A DNA stretch of 64,000 bases from Dryas octopetala (Eukaryota; Streptophyta; Magnoliopsida; Rosales; Rosaceae), in assembly GCA_963921425.1 (NCBI GenBank), contig OY992839.1:4528501-4592500 (forward strand). The letters are read 5' to 3'. Positions 33,301 through 46,000 of this stretch are shown here, in pieces; position 1 is the first letter of the stretch, and the number at the start of each line of letters is the position of its first letter. Made by a program: the position numbers and the translations under genes. A model generated the notes under the pieces. That model was not told the origin of the DNA. It searched no databases and worked only from the letters and a program-made list of their open reading frames with translations.

Positions 33301-35868
33301 GTGGTTTCATTTTCTGTTGTAGTTTTGCAATTCTCTTTTTTAATCGTTTGATGATTTGGGTTCCTTTTTTCTTGTTTGTGCAATTTATAGCTCCACTGCT
33401 CCAGTGGTAGAGCACTTTATGCACACACCCACAGCAAGATTATGACTCTTACCCTCCCCCTCCCCCCTCTTCTGAATCTAAAAAATGATCTCATTGTTAT
33501 ACAGCTACTAATCTGTTCCAAGAATTCACTGAGATTTTTCTCCTTGGATATCGTATTATTTTTTATTTTTTGGCTGTCTTCTGCTTGAGATTGGATTGCC
33601 ATTTACTATGAATGTCATGAGGAGTACTACATTTGTTTTTAACTGTTGAAAAAATAGCCATAATTTGGATTAGGCCATTGGTGTAATGCAATGATGCTCT
33701 GCAATATTGCTGGAACATCGGTTCATCAGAAATAAAATTTGGTTTAATGATCTTGCAGAGTGATGTTTTCTTAATCTGCTCGAATGCGATGCAGTACAAT
33801 GCCCCGGATACCATATATTTTCGACAGGTACAGTCAGATCCAGCTCCTTTCTTACCTCATTTGAGGCTACTATGTGTTGTCTGAACTTTGATGACTTTTT
33901 CCAGGCACGCTCCATACAAGAGCTTGCGATAAAGAATTTTGAAAATTTGAGGCAAGATAGTGATGATAATGAACCAGGACCGAAGAGAAGAGGTAGACCA
34001 CCAACCAAGAATTTGAAAAAACCACTGGGCAGGCCTTCCTTGGAGCGTGCTGGTTCAGAGTTTTCAGATGCCACTCTTGCTACTGGGGCAGAAAACGCCA
34101 CCAATTATGATCTGAGAAAAGGATCGGACAAGTCTGGTTTCGCAGATTCATCTGGGCGATTCCATGGTTCACGGAATAATGACGTTTATACTAGTTGGTT
34201 GGCTGATAACAAATCTGAGAGGAATGATGACCTCACAGGTTTGTGTCACTTTTATTTGTCCATCAATTTTAATTGTCTGACGTTATTACGTATATCCATT
34301 TAATAGGCTTGATGGATTTTCGATAATTTATTTTAAATTTATCTTTTATTTTTAATTATCTCAGGTTCGACATTGAGGGGTAATTCTAAGCCTGGGAGAA
34401 AACAATTTGTGTTTGATGAGAACAGGCGTAATACATATAAACAATCTCATCCCTCAGCTGGTGGACGGGAGTCGTCTGTGCTGACTACATTTGATGGAGA
34501 AAGAAAGCAACTAATGGCTGTATGTATACAATTGTTGTTCAATTATCTAAGTTCATACTTTTGTAGCAACTAAAGTTAGTCACTACTTTGCATGAGGACC
34601 ATGTAGATTGGTGGCGGATATGTTATTATAACTTCCTAGAATGTGTTTAGGGGCCACACGTTTGTTAGTGGGATGGCCATGTTTACGTCAAAGGGTTGGT
34701 ATGGAATTTTTGTTGCTCCATGATATATTTTCATCATGATGGTTCCACAACAGCCCCAGCATGTCCTGCTTCCTGCCTTTTGGTGAACAAATTCATTTGT
34801 CATACCTTGCCTGGACTTTGTGTGGTCTGCTGACTTCTCTTTTATGTGAATCAGGTAGGGCTTCACTCAGACTACGGTTACGCAAGGAGCCTGGCTCGAT
34901 TTGCTGCGAATCTGGGACCCGTTGCTTGGAAAGTTGCTTCGAAGAAGATTGAAAGGTCTTTGCCTGCTGGGGTTATGTTCGGCCCTGGGTGGGTTGGGGA
35001 AAATGATCTTGCGCCACATGGGCCCCTATTATTAGCCTCATCCTCTCTAGGGCAGCAGCCATCTTCATCACAGCCCTTTCCCATTCGTGCTAATTCATCT
35101 TCTGCTGCAACATCTTGCTCTGTTGGCTCAAGTGGAGATAAATTACCGGACAAGCCTTTGGCACAGAACTCGTCAGAGAAGAATGTGCCTTCTATTCCTT
35201 CAGCATTGGGTGGCCATCTAACCAGTCCTATCCCTCTGTCTGCTGCCACTTCATCAACCCCCTTAGTTGCTAATAGATCTCCTGAACCCCTCACAGGAAA
35301 AGCAGAAACTATTGAAGGATCGAACTCTCGTACTGGGTTTAATATGCTGAACAGCAACCTTGGTGTAATCAGGCCAACGCCTCCTTTTCAGAACCATCAG
35401 AATCCTGTAATGCAACCTGGGATCAATGGATATAATGGCACGTATGGATTAAACCTTCCTGCTCAGATGGGAAAACTAATTGGAGCGGCCAGGCCTGGTG
35501 GTTTTAACTTCCAGTCATCTCAAATGCTTGACACAGTCTCTAGGACTAATACTAACTTCATCCATCCAGCAACTTCAAACAGCTTAAATTCAGAAGAAAC
35601 CAAGTTTTCTGAAAATCCAGGTACAATAAACTCTTCCGGTCCATTTCAAAATTCAGTGAATGAGGCACTGGCAACCCGAACGACAGGGCACCATCCCCGA
35701 CCATCTTGGCAAGGGTTGTCACAACAGCAGAAACCAGATTCAGGATTGTCCCCGCAACAGAAGCCCGATTCAGTCCCACCAGATCTGAATGTCAGATTTC
35801 AGTCCCCGGGGTCCCCTAGTTCTAGCCGGGCTGATTCAACGCAGCCAGATTTAGCATTGCAGCTCTGA
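30337..35868 (+). CDS. BRD1: Bromodomain protein, BRD1/BRD2 (BRD7/9-like) type, SWI/SNF-associated
   Basis: Nine exons (30337-30807, 31422-31467, 31572-31653, 31754-31799, 31886-31984, 33759-33827, 33905-34238, 34365-34519, 34855-35868) give 771 residues. The start is the ATG at 30337 (MGKVVERKKKKKGRPSLLD). The N-terminus is basic, with a Gln tract of nine, an RRSTRRN motif and acidic runs. The bromodomain spans about residues 184-285: LLLFILDRLQKKDTYGVFSE, LPDYHEVIEHPMDFATVKKK, then CSNAMQYNAPDT with Asn262 as the expected acetyl-lysine anchor. An AT-hook-like RRGRPP follows, then GYARSLARFAANLGPVAWK. The rest is low-complexity Ser/Pro-rich sequence. Arabidopsis At1g20670 (BRD1) and At1g76380 (BRD2) are subunits of BRAHMA-type SWI/SNF complexes. 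Which paralog this matches is uncertain. Intron 5 is long (1.77 kb). Confidence 0.93.
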
Positions 35869-38800
35869 GAATAATTTATTCTTTCCCCCTTTTTTCAGTT
35901 CTCCTTTGATTAAGTTAACCATAGAAGGTGGGTGATTCACTTGCTCCTGGTGATGAGATTCATAGGGGTCTCTTTCATGTGGAGGGAAGCCACACCTAAC
36001 TGTATTGTAAAGGAGTAGGTTGTACAGATTAATGTACCCTAATTCTTAGGTCCACAAGTAAAAGAAAGGTTTCATTTGTAACATTGGAAACCATGATTCG
36101 GCGAGAATGTGTTCCTGATGATGATGTGCAATATCTATTTTACATTTAAAATCCTTGGTTATTCCAAGGACATACACTCTGGTTCCTGATGATGTAATGT
36201 TGTTTTATATTCGAAATCTTTGTTAGTTTAAAGAAATAAAGTTTGCTTGAGATTCAATATATCAGTTGATTATGGTGAGATTCTGAGAATCATTAATTCA
36301 ATCTCTATGATATGACGGGGACTTGAAGACAAGAACCAATTTGACTCTGACTTTGGATCAAGTTCAAAGGTGCTTTAATGCAAGAGACTTTTTTTTGGGT
36401 ACAATAATACAAGAAACTTTACGTGGGAGGACCAACTTGATATATTGTTCACATAGGATTCATACATGGTTGAAACAATTTCATGTCACATAACATGAGC
36501 TGCATGGTTATATTCTTTTTCAGCAACGAGTAAAACCCTTACCATCCATTATTTACTCCAACCAATGTTTTAAGGTAATCTTGAATACTTGTAACCATTT
36601 ATAAATCACACCGAATACTTGTAACTATTTATAAATCACATTTATTGGTTAGACAAAGAGTATTTTTACATTAAAATAATTTGACTATAAGATATCTGAA
36701 TTTATAGCTCATTTCATACTCAAATTGGTTTATAGTTATATTTGCGCACACGAAAGACACGAAGCATCATAAACGTATATAATTGAATATACATTTCCTT
36801 TTTCTACAATTTCTCTTTTTTCTTTGGGTCGTACCCTTGTTCTATATTTGTTTTGTTATCTAAAAGTCGTTGCAGGGTTGACTTTTTGAAGCTCGGAGAT
36901 CATGACCAGAGCCAAGGGATGGCCCATGAGAATAAATACTAGGTTCAAGGAAAGCAGTCCTTGGTCAACAAAAGCATAATGGTAAACACTACTTTATACG
37001 TAGTTTTATTCTTTTTTCTTTCCCAACTTAAATGGTACTCTAAAGCATACAGCATACAAATGGCGTGCGTCCTTTGCAAATGTGGATGACAAGCTGTCAA
37101 TCACCTTGGAGTCATGTAATTATATTAACAAGTGGGTCTGCCCCATCACTTTGAAATTTTCATGTGGTATGGGGTCCGGCCCAAATAGAATTGGAAGAAC
37201 ATAATATGGTTATAAAGAAGGCAACAAAGCAAGTTTTCTCATTAAATAATGTTAAGATTATCAAAGGCAAATTTGTTATGAAAAAAATTTTATCTTGTAT
37301 AAATGTGTAATTTATATTCAATGTATGACAATATAAATATCTTATATACTTATGTTAATAGATTATTTGACAAAAAAATATCACTCTACATGTTAATATT
37401 GAGTGATCGACCGTAAATTTGAATAATAAAATGAATAAAATCAATTATTCGAATAACATGTTTTGGATTCTAATAGAAAATGTTAAGAACATAAGAACAA
37501 CATCTGGAATTGGAGATTAGTTTATTAACAACATGTTGGTACATGGGTTCATTCTAGGATAAATACAAATCTTGGAAAAGTACAAGAAAGTTGATCACTC
37601 TGTCTGAGGCTGTGACCAAAATCAAGAGCGGTGCAATTGTTTATTTGAAGTAAAGATCAAGCTCAATGACTAAAATAAGATTAGGCTTCTTTCCCTTAAA
37701 AACAGCATCCAGTCAAACACTCCATGGTCAGTGATGGCCCAAGTTGCATTTTGCAAGTTTCATCAGGTGGTTGTCTTCCTTTTGCAGTTTTTTGAAATCA
37801 TCATGAACTATCAATTCTTTCTAATGCAGATATTTGATTTAATTGTTATAATTTCTGAATTTGACATGTTATAATTGTTGTAGTAGTACACAGGTTCTCA
37901 AAAATTGACAGTCAAGCTAATTTATGGTAATGTTAATACTTTTTTCTAAATTAATGTGGTCTTGTACTGTATTTTTCAACTTTCAAAGACAATTTAATTG
38001 TTCTTTTGCATGAGTGCACCAACTTATGTGTTACTATTTCATTTGTTTATATACAAACTCATTATAAAACTAACTTATTTTTACTAAGTAATATACTGTC
38101 AGCTGTCACATAACTTAATTGATAACTAAAAAAACATTATTGGTGCCTTTAGTATTATTAGTTTTGAATTATAAGTTTATCCATTTGTTTAGAGTCTTTA
38201 GACTAATAAAAAAGGGATTTAATTAGTCTTCTTTTTGTCAAACAATGGATTTAATTAGTCAGACAAAAAAAATTAGACTAATTAAAATGAGATTGAATAG
38301 GCTAATTAAAAATAATTTAAATAATTAAATGTAGAACAGGAGACCTCTTGTTAAGTACTACAAAGATTAGCACCATGACCCATAATTAATATACTTTTTT
38401 CAGGCAGATGTCCCTTTGCACATTTATTTATTGTTTTCTTTCTCTTTCTTTTGCTGCTTTCTTTGAATATAAATTCTCTTTGACTGACTGGTTTCACAAG
38501 CCACGGCAGTTGACTTAGAGCACCGTTCTAATCTAACCTTGTTTCAATGTTTAGACTCGGTCTTTACTGGCTATGCTCTCATTTTTACCGTACTTTTGAT
38601 GCTAAAGTGGCTGAAGCACAAAAAATACAGACACAAAGTCAGAGGCTTTGGATATTGGAAGGAGAGAGGGAGAGAGAGAAGGTACCCATTTGGTTGTTGA
38701 AGGAGAAAGAATAATTGATCAGAGCAAAAGGGGTTGAAGAGCACCTTTTGTCATCAATATCAGGAATTGAAAGACCCCTTTCTCTGTAACTTCCCATCTC

Positions 38801-38901
38801 CTTTTTCTGAAACCTGGTTTCAACAAACCCAATAACCCATCATCATCTCTTTGTCCATAATCATATAGACCAACAGGTAGAGATAAGAAAAAGAGACAAA
38901 G
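35869..38901. other. Intergenic region between the bromodomain and kinase genes
   Basis: The first ~170 bp is bromodomain 3' UTR. The remainder is AT-rich with no supported gene. A 29-30-bp tandem duplication (GAATACTTGTAACCATTTAT plus AAATCACA) lies near 36582-36640. A purine-rich (GA)-type tract at 38659-38682 and the kinase 5' UTR occupy the right end. Confidence 0.6.
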
Positions 38902-41675
38902 ATGGGGATTTGCTGGGGTTCTCCAGCTGTTAACCAAACACCAACAACTACTGGTGACCTCAGTAAAGGTACCCCTTTTGATTTTTTGTTCTTGTCCTTC
39001 CCCAGATTCCATTAATTCTTCAACTTTTCATTTGGGTTTTGTTGTATTTAATTTTATCTTTCTAGATTTTGAGCAATGTCTATCTTTAATTGAAATCCAA
39101 ACTTTGTTATATGTGGTATGTGTGTAGATATGTATATAATATGTGTATTCATGCCAGAATTCCTTATTGGGAAACTGCAAGTTATGTTTTTGAACTATGT
39201 TCATTGACCAGTAATTAAATAATGACTATCAAGTTACTAGATTTTGTTTCTCTTTGAATTTCTTGGATTTCTAAGAGAATATTAATGTGAGTGTCATTTC
39301 TAACCTTGATACTACATCTTCAGTGGTCAGTAGCATATCTCAGACAACCAGTATTACCCCATCCACATCTTCGGGTGGGAGTACTGTATCCCGGAACAGC
39401 CAATTCTCTGCAGCAAGCGGTGCAGCAAGCGGTGATGAGGGCTACCCACATGGGCAGATCTTACCCACTCCAAACTTGAGGATCTTCAGTTTTCTAGAAT
39501 TGAAGACTGCAACCAGAAACTTCAGAGCCGACACAGTGCTTGGGGAGGGAGGTTTTGGGAAAGTCTACAAAGGTTGGCTTGATGACAAGGCACCAACGAA
39601 GTCTGGGAAAACAACAGTAATTGCCGTAAAGAAGTTGAATTCTGAGAGCTTGCAAGGGCTTGAGGAATGGCAGGTAATTTTACTATACTTCGAGGGAGAA
39701 GAATATAGTTAGTGATGTTCTCATGTCCTTTAACTGTTCTTTGACCTTTAACTGTTCTTTGAGGAATATAATACTTTCAGTATCACTTTAACTTGTTACC
39801 TCTAAGCTTGTTTTCTAATGTCCTTTACACTTTCATACTTCAATAAGAATTGCACTTCTCTTTAGATATGTTAATCACAAAGTGGAAAATAATGTTTTGA
39901 GATGCTGAAATCCTATAAATTAGTGAACTATTTTTAAAACTTTAATTTCTGTGGTATCTGCTGCTCATTTAGGAGAGCAGATTGGCTATTGGTTTATGCA
40001 GCTGGTGCCTTGTGTGCACAGTTAATTTAAGGGAGAGACATATAGAGTTCTGCCGATGATAAACCAATTTTATGATATGTAAATTTGTCAAAATGTGATT
40101 AGGTGGTATTGTGAATTCTACTTTTATAAAAAGTGCTACATTGCCAGAGTCCTACTTTTATTCCAGACCCCTCAACTCAAGCCATAGTCTCTCTCTCTTT
40201 CCTGGCACACACAACACACACGCATAAAGGACCCCTATAAATTTGTAGGACCACTGGCTTGTTTTTCCAGTTTTCTCTAAGTGTATAGTTTGTATGTGCA
40301 TCAAATCAATTTAGTTTACACATTGTATGCTTATATGATCGTTCTTTGTTGGTGCAGTCAGAGGTGAATTTCTTAGGGCGATTATCTCATCCTAATCTTG
40401 TAAAGCTGTTGGGATACTGTTGGGAGGATAAAGAGCTGCTGCTTGTCTACGAGTTCATGCAAAAGGGTAGCTTGGAAAACCATCTATTTGGAAGTAAGAA
40501 AGAAAGCATATATAAGTTTTGACATAACTGGCTATACATGCAAGCATTTCTTATGTGCAGGCATATAAAGCATGTTCATCAAACTTTTTTCAAATACAGA
40601 TAGTTCACTTTTCACCAACACTTAATGTTTCTTACTAATGCAGGAGGCTCGGCTGTTCAGCCACTTCCATGGGCTATAAGGCTTAAAGTTGCAATAGGGG
40701 CAGCTCGAGGCCTGGAATTTTTGCATACATCAGAGAAGCAAGTAATCTATAGAGATTTCAAAGCTTCAAACATACTACTTGATGGGGTAAAGTTCTATTT
40801 GATTTATGAACACTTATCAAGAACTAAGATGAGGAATGCTGATATCTTTTGGTATTCATTACCTTATCATATTTTCACCAAATCAGAAGCTATTTATGGA
40901 AATAAAACAAAAACAAACTAAACTTGTTTTTAACTTTTGGTTGTCCTGCAGTCATATAATGCCAAGATATCTGACTTTGGCTTGGCAAAATTGGGTCCTT
41001 CGGCTAGTCAATCGCATGTGACAACACGGGTTATGGGTACATATGGTTATGCTGCTCCTGAGTATGTTGCCACAGGTAATCCTATGCAACCTATTGGAAT
41101 TTGTGTGATATTAACACCAATAGATGGTTAGGCTCAAGCTTTTGACCTTGGTTTAGCAAAATTGAGGCCACTTGCCAAATTTAAGTTTATGTCTTGACAT
41201 TCTTGATGTCTTGTTTAATTAAACAGGGCATCTGTATGTGAAGAGCGACGTCTATGGTTTTGGTGTTGTTTTGGTCGAGATATTGACAGGCTTACGGGCT
41301 CTTGATACGAATCGTCCGAGTGGAAGACATAATCTAGTGGACTGGATAAAACCTTTTCTATCAGATAAAAGAAAATTGAAAAGCATTATGGACCCTCGAC
41401 TGGAGGGAAAGTTTCCAGCCAAAGCTGCATTTCGAATTGCTCAACTTGCTCTAAAATGCATTGAATCTGAACACAAAAACCGGCCATCCATGAAAGATGT
41501 TGTGGAGGCATTGGAACAGATTGAAGCTGCCAATGAACTTTCAAGGGAGCCTAGGACTCGTTCTACTCATCCTATGGCTCATCGACAAGGCCTGCAGCCT
41601 TTGCAACATCGTTCTCCACTTCACCCCAGGCACGATGGGAATCAAACCTATCAACACTCACCCCGAGTGAGGTAA
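38902..41675 (+). CDS. PIX13: Receptor-like cytoplasmic kinase, subfamily VII (PIX13/Kin3 type)
   Basis: Six exons (38902-38968, 39276-39673, 40358-40493, 40644-40786, 40952-41075, 41227-41675) encode 438 residues. MGICWG offers Gly2 for N-myristoylation and Cys4 for palmitoylation, so plasma-membrane anchoring is expected. A Ser/Thr-rich stretch precedes the kinase domain (about residues 100-385). The domain has the Gly loop [11 protein letters not shown] from 112, the catalytic Lys in IAVKKL at about 141, [14 protein letters not shown] (YRD replacing HRD as usual in RLCK-VII, Asp about 238), DFGLAK at about 256 and [10 protein letters not shown]. The tail is His/Pro/Arg-rich. RLCK-VII kinases relay signals from pattern-recognition and other receptor kinases. 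PIX13 was found as a Xanthomonas XopAC interactor. The blocks [13 protein letters not shown] and [20 protein letters not shown] match At2g17220, whose chromosomal neighbours also have relatives in this window. Confidence 0.94.
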
Positions 41676-43040
41676 CTTCGATACAGCTGCCGTCAGCAAG
41701 TGCAGACCTTTACTATGGAAATATCATGTGAAAAAGTTCCCATTTCTTCATTTATGTATCATTTATAGGTTGGAATGAGTTAATTGTTGTATTGAACTGG
41801 GTATGTTACCAGTGAAAGTGTAATTATTGTAGTAGCTCTGGTGAATTGAGCTTCTAAACTTAACAGATTCAATAGTTATGATTCTGTGGGAGGGAAATTT
41901 ATGGTTGCATTACACAACCCTTCCATTCTGTTGTCAAATTTAAAGAGTCTAGGACCAAAAGTCTGGAATATTATTTTGGTATTCCAAAGGCGATGTTAAT
42001 GGTGAAGAGAAGTTAGTCATTGATTATTGGGTTACCTTTTAATATTGTAGTGTGTAAGTTGAAATTCTACAATTATTTATATCAAAGGATGAAGAAATTC
42101 TTTGAGCATCACCTCAGCAGGGGTTTTGGGCCATTTGGCACACTAGTTGAATAGTCTTGCAAGTTTTTTTTGTTTGGTCTGAAAATACTAAAATGGTCAT
42201 GTAAATTTACCTGCAAATCTGAAATGGTGCCATTTACAAGCTTATCTGCAAAGACTTCACTCAGATATCTAGAAAGAGAAATTTTTCTTGTCAATTATGT
42301 TGTTATATTTAATTTAGAGCTTTAATAAGGTGATTTCTAGATAATCTGATAACTTTTTTTTTTTTGTTTTATTACATTTTACTCACTTGGACTTTGGGTT
42401 CAATCTCACTTCACCATCTAAAAAAAAATTGTGTCAATTTACTACTTGAATTAAAAATTTGTTGCAATGTACCACATCTGGCTCATTTTGTCTAAAATTT
42501 TGTTAAAAATAAAAGTGTTTTGCTCATTTTAAAGTTCCTATTGTTAAAAAAAATGATTTTTTTTTTATACTTTATCTACTTTAACACAATAAAAAATTGA
42601 CTTAAAAGACCAAACACTCTTATTTTTAACAAAAATTTAGACAAAATGAATTACAGGTGGTACATTGCAATAAATTTTTAATTTAAGTGATAAATTGACA
42701 CAATTTTTTGTTTTGGTGGTGAAGTGAAATTGAGTTCAAAGTTCTGGTGGATAAAGTATAATAAAGTCTCTTTTTTTTTTTTTTTTAATAATCTGTTAAC
42801 ACAATATGCTAGAACATACTGTAAGATAACAATGTGAGCAAGACGCAGCCCAATCTCGCCCATGCAAAGAAAATGTGGGAGACGACATGTCGTGTGACAG
42901 CTTGATGCAGACACTAACATGTCGTTTCCGTGGACAAGCGAAAAAGAAAAAAGGGACCTGAAACGACATGTCATGGTAGTGAATCGGAACTCGGAAATAG
43001 AAGCGACTCTGTCTCTCTCTCTCGCTCGCTGTACATTGCA
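41676..43040. other. Intergenic region between kinase and GAUT3
   Basis: The kinase 3' UTR lies on the left, a 401-bp fold-back element in the middle (42367-42767), and on the right the GAUT3 promoter with an (CT)n-rich leader just before 43041. No further gene is seen. Confidence 0.65.
42367..42767. mobile_element. 401-bp fold-back MITE
   Basis: The arms are about 180 bp. The left arm holds TCTCACTTCACCA, AATTGTGTCAATTTACTACTTG, TTGCAATGTACCACATCTG and AAAATAAAAGTGTTT. The right arm holds their complements in reverse order: AAACACTCTTATTTTTAACA, CAGGTGGTACATTGCAA, AGTGATAAATTGACACAATT and TGGTGAAGTGAAATTGA. The centre lies near 42567. The ends are AT-rich and sit in T tracts, so a target-site duplication cannot be read. 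No coding capacity. Confidence 0.8.
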
Positions 43041-46000
43041 ATGGAAGTTCTTCCACGAACATCGGCGAGCTTCGATTCTCTGCTATTCCTCTGCGTCTCC
43101 TTGGTAAAGAGTTCAATTTCCCTTTTCTTTTCAGTCCTTCTCAATGTTACATTCACGACGATTCTGTTTGGAATCGGATAACACGTTTTCAAATTTTCTT
43201 GTTTACTCATTAGGACAAATTATCTCTTTGGTTTTCTAGGGTTTTTATATGACGGATCGATGTCGATCACTTAGATCCATTTTTAGTATGCAAATACGCC
43301 TCTGTCTAGTCTTTTGAATATGTTTGGCGAAACAAAGAGCTCATAAATCATGGTTTCTGTGACTTTTACAGCATGATTTAATGGATTTATCAATGCTAAT
43401 CTTAGTTTAGTGATTAATGAGTTAGATTATTAGATCATCCACTTATTTAAGCAGTTTCTGGTTCTGTGCCAATTAATTTCAGATTTGGTATTAAGTTCTG
43501 CTTCAATTAATCAATTAATGCAGGTTGTTTTCCACTGTGTCCTAGTTGGAGCAGATCAGTCCGATGCTTCGACAATGTAAGGCTTATTTTTGTTTATGAT
43601 TTTCGGAGTTGCTTTTTTTAGTTTTATCCAATTCATTATACTCTTATCAGTTTGTTCACGATTGACGATTTTCTTTAATATGCATTTTTTTCAGTCAAAG
43701 ATATATCAGTAAAGTTCGACTGTTGTGTGATTGTGAGCAATGCCATGACAGCAAGGTTTCTTTCCCATCTTTCTTATTTCCATTTCCAAATATTTTGTTG
43801 CTTTTAATAACTATGTATTTGTGGTGATACCGGTGTAGTCATGCTGATGCAACCTCTTAGAAACACACTTCTTGTTTATAATTTGGTATCCGTTTGATGT
43901 CTTTATGTTAGATTCTGTTCATTTCATTTGTATGGGCTTGCTTGTAGTATGATATATTTTTTTTTTCAAACATATGCTTGAAAAGGGTGCTTCTAAATGT
44001 TGCAGCCCAGAACACTTGAGCAAAGAATCATATTGTGTTATTGCTTACATTTTGGAGGTGATTGGCTATGCTTGTTGGCCTCACAAGAGCTGTTTTATTT
44101 GTTGGTGGTCTGGCTTTTCAGTCAACAATTTGGGGTTTGCTTACAATTGTATGTTTTATATAAAGAGGGTGCTTAGCTTGGAAACTTTAGAGGGCATTCA
44201 AAAAAGGGCAACAAAATAGAGCATAAATTAGCAATTATTGTTTATGCATGGGTAATCTAAGGCTTAGTAATATTGATGTCTAATATATTTTGTGAGAAAA
44301 GTTATCCTTTGTGATTGTTCTTGATGATCTAAGAATATACATATGCTGAAGGGAATAGTTCTAATATAATTGTATTTCGATCTACAATTCACTGGGTCAG
44401 TATATGAAGGGGGACAGAGGGAGAAGGGAGAGAGGGGGAGAGAGAGAGAGGCCGAACAGGAGAAGAGAACATGATGCCCTACAAAGCTCTATACAAGTAG
44501 AATGGCTAATAGAATTCATATGATTAGTTCCAAATAGATATGATAAATTGCTGAAGTGATATGTATTTCTGACGGACACCCACAAACCCTTCATTCACAT
44601 GTTCATATTTTATTTTTAACTGTCAATGTCAGCTATGTAAACAACATTTTATATTCTAAATTTTTACTATATGGTCAAATGCTGACTTAGCAGGAAGAAG
44701 GTGCATCTTCTGTTACTGGAGCCAGCACTCTTAAAGATGAAAAGGTAATTGTTACTGGGTACTTTTCGTTATGTTCAGAGCAGATACCAGTGGTGCTTAT
44801 GTTATCTATTCCGCACAGAATATTGACATAATTGCGACATACAGCAACAATTTTGGAGCTGTCCGAAGTAGTAGGGTTAAAATGGGGGACCTATCTGCTT
44901 CCTGGGTCTTGGAAAATCCTACTGATGAAAGACATGACCGCCCAAAGAGTTTGCAGGTATTGGATATTCATTTTCATTACTAAAAATCATTGGTGTAGAA
45001 GGAAACTAAGTGACATAGATGGGAAATTGCAACATAAATCTCAGAACATCTAGTATTTCTATTGTTTTAGCTCAAGTGATTTGAGTTATATTTTCTAGAT
45101 ACAAACATAGACAGGCAATTTACTTAGTTGATGCTACTTTTTAGATAGTGGAGGATTCATTTCAATCGGGAGTGGGATTTAAAGAGAAGACTGAGCATTC
45201 TACAGATGATCGTCAATCTGGAGAAGGTGAACTCCTATATTCTCGTCTATCATCAATGAGCCCAGTGAAGCTCAAGCGGCGGGTGAATTGTCAAATGCTT
45301 CTTTTTTTTTCTCTTGACTATCTTCATTTTCTTCAGTTGGATTGGATTTCTAATGGTTTTCCTTGCCCTGCAGATGATACGGGAAGAAAGGAGGAAACTT
45401 CGGACTGCAGAGCTAATACAAAAAGATAAAGAAGCTAATAACCAGATGGCAGCAGTGGCAATTGAACGATCAAAAGGCTTTGACCCCATTATCAAGGGAA
45501 AGTACAGCATATGGAGGAGTGATTATGAAAGCCCAAATTCTGATTCAACCGTGAAACTTATGCAGGACCAGATCATAATGGCCAAAGCTTATGCAAACAT
45601 TGCCAAGTCTAAGAATGAAAGTGAGCTTTATAATTCTCTCATGAAGCACTCTAAACTTAGTCAGCATGCTATTGGAGAAGCAAGTTCTGATGCTGAGCTT
45701 CATTCAAGGTTTTGCTACTCTTTATCCACTAGCAATCTTACCCCAGAACGTCTTGTTTATACATGCAGAGTTTTTACTTTATATTTTTCTTGACCAGTGC
45801 ACTTAATCAAGCACAAGCAATGGGCCGTGTTCTCTCTATAGCAAAGGATACGTTATATGACTGCCTCACAATGGAAAGGAAGTTAAGAACCATGCTTCAG
45901 TCAACTGAAGATAATGTAAATTCTCTGAAGAAAAAGAGTGCATTTTTGATTCAGCTTGCAGCGAAAACAGTCCCTAAACCGTTGCATTGCCTTCCTCTAC

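Noticed and set aside
33385-33450. tRNA-like A box (CCAGTGGTAGAGCAC) in a bromodomain-gene intron
   Set aside because: There is no matching B box (GGTTCGANNCC) or cloverleaf, so neither a tRNA gene nor a SINE can be supported.
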